DNA from: an uncultured Clostridia bacterium
GTDB taxonomy: Bacteria; Bacillota; Clostridia; Christensenellales; Borkfalkiaceae
DNA length: 12,212 bases
Assembly: GCA_947628555.1 (NCBI GenBank)
Contig: CANRAI010000025.1
Location: forward strand, 1 to 12,212
Direction: 5' to 3'
The translations under genes were made by a program, and so were the position numbers. Below, in pieces: positions 6,576-12,212 of this stretch (positions are counted from its first letter, which is position 1; every line of letters begins with the position of its first letter). The notes beneath the pieces were generated by a model. It did no database searches, was not told the origin of the DNA, and worked only from the letters and a program-made list of their open reading frames with translations.

Positions 6576-8030
6576 TCAGATAAGGATTTTCCCCTCGATA
6601 AACGAGGTAAACAGCCCCTCTACGTCCGTTCCGCACGCCGCGAAAGCCGCGATAAGGTCCTCCGCCGAAGCAATCTTGCCGTTACAATTTTTGAAATAAT
6701 TTTTAAGGCACGAAGTAAATTTTTCGTCGCCTATCGCGCCGCGCAGGGTATCGAACATTATAAGCCCTTTGTTATATGTGACGTTGGTATATTCAAATTC
6801 GCTTGAAAAAGCGCCCAAATTCCTCGTCATCGTCGTATCCACGCTGCCGTTTAGCTGGTTATACACCGAGAAGAAAGCCCTGTAAGAACGTGTAGCCGAA
6901 CCCACAATGCCCGTGCGGGTATAGCCGTAAGCGGGATGATTTTCAAAGAACATCAGCGTAGAATATTCGGCAAGCCCTTCGTCCTGCCAGCCGCAGGTTA
7001 GCTGGTTGTTGCCAACCATGGCGTACCACCATTGATGCGCGTTTTCGTGCACTATCGTGTAGGCGTTGTCGGATTCGGACTGCCCATCCGCAATCATTGT
7101 AAGAGCGGGATATTCCATTCCGCCGTAGCAGAACCCCGTCTGCACGACGGATAACGTCGGATAGCAATAATTGCCGAAAGTTTGATTGAAATAGGCTAGA
7201 CTTTGGCAGGCGGCGGCAAGACTTTTATCGGCGTTCGCGTCCGAAGTATAATAGTAACTTACCTGCACGCCGTCCGTCTCTTCGGTAAGAATTTTGAAGT
7301 TTTTCGAAAGCACCAAAGCAAAATCCCGCGCATTGCTCAGGCTGAATTTTGTTTTGCGCCTGCCTTCCGCGACGCTTTCCGAAACCTGTTTGCCGCTTGC
7401 CGCCGCCGTATAAGCTTCGGGGATATCGATTTCGACATTATAGTCGGCAACTTCCGAAACAAAAGGGTCGCCGCAGGTATAATAAGGACATTCGATGAAT
7501 CCGTCGGTCGTGTAGGCGCAGAGTACGGGATAAAAATTGCCGAGGTTCACGGTATCCCGCGTAACGCCCGTGCGGTGGTTGATTTTGGCAAGCTGCAACG
7601 TATAGCCGATTTTAACCTGAACGCGCTGTTCGGGATAGACGGGTTCGGAAAGGTTGACGATAAGAACGTTTTCGTCCTCTCCCGCCACGTCCCAGCCCGA
7701 GCCGCCCTCGACGTTTGTAATCTCCATACCCCCGTAATTCGTGCCCGCATAATATGCGCGGCTTTGATATGCCTGCGAGACGGGCGGGAATTTCGCCCCC
7801 TGCCTATATGCGTTGCCGTAAAGGTTGAATTTAAGGTCCGTAAGCTCGTTTTCCGTCGAATTGTAGTAATCTAAGCTTACAGTGCCCGTCAGAGTGCAAT
7901 TTTCGTCGTCGTAAATGGCAAAAAGGTCGTATTTCGTATGCGCCTCGTTTTTTTTGGGAGCGCAGGCGGAAATCGCACAAATTGCCGGCGCCAGGCATAA
8001 AATAAGTAAAACGGTAATAATTTTCTTCAC
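6576..8030 (-). CDS. M1-family zinc metallopeptidase, predicted lipoprotein
   Basis: The 484-residue protein is an M1 (aminopeptidase N/gluzincin-type) peptidase. It has the zinc motif HENAHQWW (328-335, HExxH 328-332) with the third ligand Glu351 in WQDEGLAEY exactly 18 residues after the second His. GGMEYP replaces the usual GAMEN exopeptidase motif, and the catalytic Tyr is likely Tyr419 (TYNKG). The N-terminus VKKIITVLLILCLAPAICAISAC is a lipoprotein signal peptide with Cys23 as the lipidation site, so the enzyme should sit on the outer face of the membrane. The chosen start is GTG 8030, preceded by AAGAGGTG. The frame stays open to 8417, but that extension has no signal-like sequence, lacks family similarity and would run through the divergent gene at 8122-8781. 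It may trim extracellular peptides; the substrate cannot be told. It is shorter than full aminopeptidase N (about 850), since the C-terminal helical domain is missing, as in many bacterial M1 lipoproteins. Confidence 0.9.
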   Translation of the reverse strand: MKKIITVLLILCLAPAICAISACAPKKNEAHTKYDLFAIYDDENCTLTGTVSLDYYNSTENELTDLKFNLYGNAYRQGAKFPPVSQAYQSRAYYAGTNYGGMEITNVEGGSGWDVAGEDENVLIVNLSEPVYPEQRVQVKIGYTLQLAKINHRTGVTRDTVNLGNFYPVLCAYTTDGFIECPYYTCGDPFVSEVADYNVEIDIPEAYTAAASGKQVSESVAEGRRKTKFSLSNARDFALVLSKNFKILTEETDGVQVSYYYTSDANADKSLAAACQSLAYFNQTFGNYCYPTLSVVQTGFCYGGMEYPALTMIADGQSESDNAYTIVHENAHQWWYAMVGNNQLTCGWQDEGLAEYSTLMFFENHPAYGYTRTGIVGSATRSYRAFFSVYNQLNGSVDTTMTRNLGAFSSEFEYTNVTYNKGLIMFDTLRGAIGDEKFTSCLKNYFKNCNGKIASAEDLIAAFAACGTDVEGLFTSFIEGKILI

Positions 8031-8121
8031 AAAACACCTCTTAACAAAATTATTGTATGCGGCGTTTTCCCCGGCTAAAACAGCTTTAACATATTTTGCG
8101 GCGGGAAAATAAAATAAAGAT

Positions 8122-8781
8122 ATGGTATTTTGCGTGGTGAACAGGGGCGCGCCCGGAAAGATTGAGCTGCCCGAGTGCGACGTGGCGGTTTTCGGATTCG
8201 GCGGTTTGGGCGAAGTGGATTTCGAAAAGGAGCTGACGGGCGAAAGCGGAAAATTCGAGGAAGCCGCCCGCCTTTCCCAGTCTATGAACTGCGGGCTTGT
8301 GTGCGGCTGCAAGACGGTGAGCCGCGGGCTTGTAAGAAAATCCGTCGCCGTCGCAGACCGCGGCAAACTTTTGGGGATTTCCGACATGAACCACGTTCTC
8401 GACGGAGAACAATTCAAAAGCGGAGTAGGGCTGGGCTTTTACAAAGTCGGCGGCTGCAAAATAGGGCTGTGCATTGAAAACGATTTGATGTTTCCCGACA
8501 CTTTCCAAGCCCTTTCCCTCTGCGGCTGCAACGCGGCAGTAGTCGTCATGGAAGAAATTTACGACGGCATCCCGCCCCTTCTCATACGTTCTTACGCCTA
8601 CCTCTACGGTATGCCGATAGTCATGTGCGCGGGCAGAACGGCTTGCTTCGCCGATATTTCGGGGGCGATTGCGACCTCCGTGCAGGACGTAACTTTGTTC
8701 GAAATCTGTCCGCAAAACAAATACCATATTGTAACTACGCGCACGCGCGGCTTTTCGTCCGAAACCAAATCGGACTATTAA
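8122..8781 (+). CDS. Carbon-nitrogen hydrolase (nitrilase)-fold protein, probably catalytically inactive
   Basis: The 219-residue product resembles the nitrilase/amidase superfamily. The best anchor is KIGLCIENDLMFPDTFQALSLCG (113-135), equivalent to the family's RIGV-IC-YD-RFPE-AR-LA-GA region. Matching sequence also includes VAVADRGKLLG before it, AYLYGMPIVMCAGR after it and a C-terminal ISGAIATS (normally S-I-DP-G-V). The three catalytic positions do not fit: Glu119 sits where the nucleophilic Cys belongs, Met89 where the Lys of YRKxH belongs, and the first-Glu region reads VAVFGFGG instead of VVFPE. At 219 residues it is shorter than the usual 260-280, mainly at the N-terminus. ATG 8122 has only a weak purine-rich upstream region. 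It is divergent from the M1 peptidase gene, separated by 91 nt. A binding or regulatory role is possible; a distinct enzyme is not excluded. Confidence 0.7.
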   Translation: MVFCVVNRGAPGKIELPECDVAVFGFGGLGEVDFEKELTGESGKFEEAARLSQSMNCGLVCGCKTVSRGLVRKSVAVADRGKLLGISDMNHVLDGEQFKSGVGLGFYKVGGCKIGLCIENDLMFPDTFQALSLCGCNAAVVVMEEIYDGIPPLLIRSYAYLYGMPIVMCAGRTACFADISGAIATSVQDVTLFEICPQNKYHIVTTRTRGFSSETKSDY

Positions 8782-8848
8782 CGCCCCGAATTTTTCAAAG
8801 CGTTTATTAAAACCCAAGCTGCTTTTACGTAAGCGCTCAAAACATGAC

Positions 8849-8887
8849 AGGGCGTGCGCTGTTCGCGCAACGAACAGCGCACGCCCT
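8849..8887 (+). terminator. Long perfect hairpin downstream of nitrilase-like gene; possible terminator
   Basis: 17-nt arms (8849-8865 and 8871-8887) pair perfectly around the loop CGCAA, with core GGGCGTGCGCTGTTCG. It begins 67 nt after the stop codon at 8781. No T run follows directly on either strand; the plus-strand tail is atcaaactttt. A terminator is therefore the probable but unproven role. Confidence 0.45.
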
Positions 8888-9006
8888 ATCAAACTTTTAA
8901 AACAACATTTTGTTGGCAAGCCGGACGATAAATCTATCGATATAAATTGAATTTTAACTTAGCCTGGCGCAAGTTTGCGCCGCCAAAGCGGGTTTATAAG
9001 CAAATG

Positions 9007-9049
9007 TATAAGTGGGGCGCAGCAAAAAATTTGCTGCGCCCCACTTATA
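9007..9049 (-). terminator. Long perfect hairpin downstream of parB; probable terminator
   Basis: 20-nt arms (9007-9026 and 9030-9049) pair perfectly, with GTGGGGCGCAGC at the core and A/T pairs at both ends, around a 3-nt loop. It starts about 40 nt beyond the parB stop and so probably ends the ftsH-parA-parB transcript. The tail lacks a clear T run on the minus strand; on the plus strand it continues into TATATTATAAATT, so it may act in both directions. Confidence 0.55.
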
Positions 9050-9090
9050 TATTATAAATTGTTTATGCGCCAAATAATATTTATGCGCCC

Positions 9091-10008
9091 TTATTTCTGC
9101 TTTTCGATAATGTCGAGAATTTCCGCAATTCTCTCCAAATCGTCGCGCGAGTAATAATCTATGTATATGCGCCCCTTTTTATCCGTTCCTATCAGGCTGA
9201 CTTTCGTCCTGAACGCAAAGCGCATACGTTCTACAAGCTGTTTCAACTCGATTGAAGCCAGCGCGCGCTTCTTTTTCTTGCGCTCTTCAAGCACTTCGGG
9301 CGGAATATTGTATGCGCGCACCTTTTTTTCGAGCACGCGTACGGAACACTGGTTTTTTACGGCGTCGTTCGCAAATTCTATCTGCTCTTCCGCAGGAAGC
9401 GGCACGATTGTCCGCGCGTGACCTGCGGAAAGCTTGCCCTCCGCCACCATCATCATAACCTCGGGGCAGAGGTTCAGAAGTCTCAGGGTGTTCGCAACGG
9501 CGGGTCTCGATTTTCCTATTCTTTCGGCAAGCTCGTCCTGTGTTAGCTTATAATCTACCATAAGCTGCTTCATCGCCGTAGCCGCCTCTATGGGGTTCAA
9601 ATCCTCGCGTTGCAGGTTCTCTATAAGCGAAATTTCCTTTATTTCCCTTTCGGAATACTTTCTTATTACTACGGGAATCGTATTTTTTCCCGCCATCTTC
9701 GTGGCACGGAAACGCCTTTCGCCCGCGATTACCATATATGTACCGTCGCCGTTGTCGTTGACGACGATAGGCATAATCACGCCGTGTTTTTTAATTGAAT
9801 CCGCAAGCTCTTTCAAAGCCTGCTCGTCGAAATTCTTTCTCGGTTGGTTGGGGTTGGCAACTATTTTATCCAGCTCCATTTCCTCTGCGTTTTTTCTCTC
9901 TTCTTCCGTATAGTCAAACGCGTTCCGATGACTTTTGAACATTTCCTCATACGCCAAATCGGTATCTTCCAAAAGGGCGTCAAATCCTTTGCCTAAACCT
10001 TTTGCCAT
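9091..10008 (-). CDS. parB: Chromosome-partitioning protein ParB (Spo0J)
   Basis: ParB binds parS sites, spreads as a CTP-dependent clamp and helps load SMC/condensin at the origin. The 305-residue protein has the expected order. The N-terminus is MAKGLGKGFDALL. The ParB nuclease-like/CTP-binding domain contains NPNQPRKNF (52-60), GERRFRA (96-102) and ENLQREDLNPIEAA (130-143). The helix-turn-helix is LTQDELAERIGKSRPAVANT (155-174), with GHAR at 196-199. A basic linker (ERKKKKRA) precedes the C-terminal dimerisation domain (about 255-305). ATG 10008 has GAGAGG upstream. It follows parA by 67 nt, the normal soj-spo0J order. Nothing is missing or odd. Confidence 0.96.
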   Translation of the reverse strand: MAKGLGKGFDALLEDTDLAYEEMFKSHRNAFDYTEEERKNAEEMELDKIVANPNQPRKNFDEQALKELADSIKKHGVIMPIVVNDNGDGTYMVIAGERRFRATKMAGKNTIPVVIRKYSEREIKEISLIENLQREDLNPIEAATAMKQLMVDYKLTQDELAERIGKSRPAVANTLRLLNLCPEVMMMVAEGKLSAGHARTIVPLPAEEQIEFANDAVKNQCSVRVLEKKVRAYNIPPEVLEERKKKKRALASIELKQLVERMRFAFRTKVSLIGTDKKGRIYIDYYSRDDLERIAEILDIIEKQK

Positions 10009-10075
10009 ATTAAAACCTCTCTTAAAGTATATTTCTTTACTCCGCCGTCCCGCTTAACGTACGGCTTGTACTCTT

Positions 10076-10843
10076 TCATTTCTGTCTGGCTAAAAATTCC
10101 TCGGTCAATGCTTTATAAGCTCTCGCCCCGACGCATTTCGGGTCGTGCAGCATTACGGGCACACCGTGCGAAGGCGCTTCGGCAAGCCTGACGTTTCTGG
10201 GAATGATGATGTTGTACATCTTCGCCCCGAAGAATTTTTTGATTTCCGCCGTAATCTGCTTCGCAATCAACGCCCGGCCGTCGTACATCGTGATTACAAT
10301 TCCCTCTATCTGCAAATTCGGGTTCAGATGCTGCTTCACCATCGTTATAGTCTTCATAAGCTGGCTTACGCCTTCAAGCGCGTAATATTCCGATTGAAGC
10401 GGTATTATGACCGAATCCGAAGCGACCCACGCGTTTATGGTAAGCAGCCCCAGCGAAGGCGGACAATCGATAAATATGTAGTCGTATTCGTCGCGCACCT
10501 TTGCAAGCGCCTCTTTCAGAATACGTTCGCGCCCTCTTTTATAAACCAAATCCACTTCCGCGCCCGTCAAATCGACATTGGCGGGCAACAGATACAGATT
10601 TTTTATGTTTGCGACTTCGAGAATGTTTTGCGAAACGGGTTCGTCCTCGACAAGCACGTTATACACTGATTTTTTCAGCGCGGATTTGGAAAATCCGAGA
10701 CCGGTCGTCGCATTTCCCTGCGAATCTATATCGACCAACAGCACTTTCTTCCCGCAATCCGCGCAATACGCCGCCATATTCACGGCGGTCGTGGTTTTAC
10801 CCACGCCGCCCTTTTTATTCGTAAAAGATATAACCTTACCCAT
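10076..10843 (-). CDS. parA: Chromosome-partitioning ATPase ParA (Soj)
   Basis: ParA/Soj is a deviant-Walker ATPase that works with ParB in origin segregation and influences DnaA in Firmicutes. The 255-residue protein shows the deviant Walker A KGGVGKTT (11-18), VDIDSQGNATTGLG (37-50) and Walker B YIFIDCPPSLG (122-132), plus the C-terminal SHGVP and AYKALTEEF features. The length is normal for a chromosomal Soj. ATG 10843 has AAGGAAG at good spacing. A parS-like site lies immediately upstream of this ribosome-binding site, so ParB binding there could influence transcription entering parA. The ftsH stop is 41 nt upstream, and I see no separate promoter in that gap. Confidence 0.96.
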   Translation of the reverse strand: MGKVISFTNKKGGVGKTTTAVNMAAYCADCGKKVLLVDIDSQGNATTGLGFSKSALKKSVYNVLVEDEPVSQNILEVANIKNLYLLPANVDLTGAEVDLVYKRGRERILKEALAKVRDEYDYIFIDCPPSLGLLTINAWVASDSVIIPLQSEYYALEGVSQLMKTITMVKQHLNPNLQIEGIVITMYDGRALIAKQITAEIKKFFGAKMYNIIIPRNVRLAEAPSHGVPVMLHDPKCVGARAYKALTEEFLARQK

Positions 10844-10857
10844 AATTTCTTCCTTAA

Positions 10858-10873
10858 AGTTTCACGGGAAACA
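10858..10873. promoter_or_regulatory. parS-like ParB-binding site
   Basis: The sequence AGTTTCACGGGAAACA matches the Firmicute parS consensus TGTTTCACGTGAAACA at 14 of 16 positions, differing at position 1 and at one central base. It sits between the ftsH stop and the parA Shine-Dalgarno. parS sites near parAB are well known, which supports the assignment and an origin-proximal location. Confidence 0.82.
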
Positions 10874-10884
10874 AGTCCGTTTTC

Positions 10885-12212
10885 TTATTGCTTACGGCTT
10901 TCGCCGTCGTCGCCGCCGTCGCCGCTGTCGGATGACGCAGGTTTTTCTTCCGCAGAGGGCTCTTCCTCTTCTTCGGGATTATCCTCAGTTCCCTCAAATT
11001 TCTTGAAGGGATTTTCACGGTGCTTTTCGTCAAGTTCGTCCATAAATTTTATGACTTCGCCGTACGGCTTGCCCGCCATAAGAAGGTCAACTTCCTCCGT
11101 ATAAATGGTTTCGCGCTCAATAAGAACCCTTGCCATATTGTCGAGAATGTTTCTGTTTTCGGTAAGAAGCTTCGTCGCGCGCGCGTGCGCGGATTCTATT
11201 ATGGAATGCATTTCCGCGTCTATCGCCCTTGCAGTCTCTTCCGAATATGCGTTATGCGTTTCCATATCTTTGCCGAGGAATATTGTCTGAGAATTGGAAC
11301 CGTAGGTTACAAGCCCCAGTTTCTCGCTCATACCCCATTCGGTTATCATGCGCTTTACCATTTCGGTCACGCGCTCCAAGTCGTTGGATGCGCCCGTCGT
11401 TATATCTTTGATTACTATCTCTTCTGCGACGCGCCCGCCCAGCGCCATACATACAAAGTCGAGAATTTTATTTCTCGTCATATGCGAGTCGTCGTTTTCG
11501 GGTCTGGTCATCGTATAGCCTGCCGCATTGCCGCGGGGGATTATCGAAACTTCCTGCACAGGGTCACATTCGGGGCAAAGACGGGCGATAATGGCGTGCC
11601 CCGCCTCGTGATAGGCGGTTACGCGTTTGTCGCTTTCGGTGACGACACGGCTCTTCTTCTGCGGCCCCATAATAACCTTGTTCACGCCTTCGTACAGTTC
11701 CAGATTTCCTATAAATTTCTTACCCGCGCGCGCGGCAAGAATAGCCGCTTCGTTCAGAAGGTTGGCAAGGTCCGCGCCCGAGAATCCCGCCGTGATTCTT
11801 GCAATCGTCTTGAAGTTGACTTCGGGAGCGAGCGGCTTGTTGCGCGCATGGACTTTCAGAATTTGCTCCCTGCCCTTCACGTCGGGAAGGTTGACGTAAA
11901 TCTGCCTGTCGAACCTGCCCGGACGCATTAAAGCGGGGTCGAGAATGTCGGCACGGTTAGTCGCCGCCATAATGATTACGCCCTCATTGCTTTCGAAGCC
12001 GTCCATCTGGACGAGAATCTGGTTTAAGGTCTGCTCCCTTTCATCGTTGCCGCCACCGAGACCGGCTCCGCGGTGACGCCCTACGGCGTCTATTTCATCG
12101 ATGAAAATAATGCAGGGCTGGTTTTTCTTAGCCATATCAAATAGGTCGCGTACGCGCGAGGCGCCGACGCCTACGTACATTTCAACGAAATCAGAGCCCG
12201 AAACAGAGAAAA
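10885..12212 (-). CDS. ftsH: ATP-dependent zinc metalloprotease FtsH (3' part, start outside window)
   Basis: FtsH is a membrane-anchored AAA+ protease that degrades unassembled membrane proteins and selected regulators. The 441 visible residues begin FSVSGSDFVEMYVGVGASRVRDLF, just after the Walker A region. Walker B is IIFIDE (34-39), the second region of homology includes NRADILDPALMRPGRFDR, and the zinc motif is HEAGH (201-205), with the third ligand Asp277 in TTGASNDLERVTEMV. The transmembrane N-terminus and Walker A lie beyond base 12212. The last 50 or so residues form a disordered acidic tail (EDNPEEEEEPSAEEK and on) ending ESRKQ. An ATG at 12180 is internal, not the start. The TAA at 10885-10887 precedes parA by 41 nt with only the parS-like site between, so read-through from ftsH into parAB is plausible. 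Confidence 0.97.
   Translation of the reverse strand, partial: FSVSGSDFVEMYVGVGASRVRDLFDMAKKNQPCIIFIDEIDAVGRHRGAGLGGGNDEREQTLNQILVQMDGFESNEGVIIMAATNRADILDPALMRPGRFDRQIYVNLPDVKGREQILKVHARNKPLAPEVNFKTIARITAGFSGADLANLLNEAAILAARAGKKFIGNLELYEGVNKVIMGPQKKSRVVTESDKRVTAYHEAGHAIIARLCPECDPVQEVSIIPRGNAAGYTMTRPENDDSHMTRNKILDFVCMALGGRVAEEIVIKDITTGASNDLERVTEMVKRMITEWGMSEKLGLVTYGSNSQTIFLGKDMETHNAYSEETARAIDAEMHSIIESAHARATKLLTENRNILDNMARVLIERETIYTEEVDLLMAGKPYGEVIKFMDELDEKHRENPFKKFEGTEDNPEEEEEPSAEEKPASSDSGDGGDDGESRKQ

Larger units (their letters stand above)
8782..9090. other. Non-coding interval between convergent genes, three hairpins
   Basis: This 309-nt AT-rich stretch separates the nitrilase-like gene (+) from parB (-). 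I see no coding sequence, tRNA or known RNA motif. It holds two long perfect hairpins (8849-8887 and 9007-9049) and a small one (GGCGCA/TGCGCC, 8966-8981). The likeliest content is transcription termination for both convergent genes. Confidence 0.6.

Noticed and set aside
8031..8417. 129-codon N-terminal extension of the M1 peptidase
   Set aside because: It would precede a clear lipoprotein signal peptide and overlap the divergent nitrilase-like gene. GTG 8030 has its own ribosome-binding site.
8086..8919. 277-codon minus-strand open frame opposite the nitrilase-like gene
   Set aside because: No domain is recognisable. It spans the hairpin region, and the plus-strand product shows clear superfamily motifs.

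Overview
The window reads as chromosomal DNA of an endospore-forming Clostridia-type Firmicute. The evidence is a SpoIIR fragment, a SleB-YpeB germination pair, Firmicute-style Shine-Dalgarno sites, sigma-A-like promoters, and a chromosomal ParA/ParB pair with a near-consensus parS site. A finer placement (for example an uncultured gut Christensenellales-like lineage) is only an impression and cannot be proven from the sequence. I see no phage, insertion sequence, CRISPR array, tRNA or rRNA.

Layout. 1-3163 (+): the 3' end of spoIIR, then sleB and ypeB only 10 nt apart, a sporulation and germination block that ends at a strong bidirectional terminator (3208-3242). 3281-5433 (-): an apparent two-gene operon of COG0523/CobW-type GTPases. 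The first is a metallochaperone-like protein with a CxCC motif and a His/Cys-rich repeat. The second is a divergent GTPase fused to a C-terminal DUF1980/TIGR03943-like domain. A well-formed promoter lies upstream and an inverted repeat that could be a metal-responsive operator straddles it. 5675-6451 (-): a membrane-anchored protein with a (T/A)KPAQA repeat and a DUF2188-like C-terminus, with its own promoter and a downstream hairpin. 6576-8030 (-): a lipoprotein M1 zinc aminopeptidase. 8122-8781 (+), divergent from it: a short nitrilase-fold protein whose three catalytic positions all appear to be replaced. 8782-9090: non-coding, with three hairpins. 9091-12212 (-): parB, parA and the 3' part of ftsH, transcribed ftsH-parA-parB, with a parS-like site between ftsH and parA.

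How the genes work together. SpoIIR signals from forespore to mother cell to activate pro-sigma-E. SleB is the cortex-lytic enzyme used at germination and YpeB is its partner protein. ParA/ParB/parS act in origin segregation, and their presence suggests the window lies in the origin-proximal part of the chromosome. The GTPase pair probably serves zinc (or another transition metal) allocation. The M1 peptidase, the DUF2188 protein and the pseudo-nitrilase have no obvious common pathway.

Most novel-looking items: the inactivated nitrilase homologue, the GTPase/DUF1980 fusion paired with a His-rich GTPase under a palindromic control region, and a YpeB with a cytoplasmic, highly charged N-terminal extension of about 190 residues.
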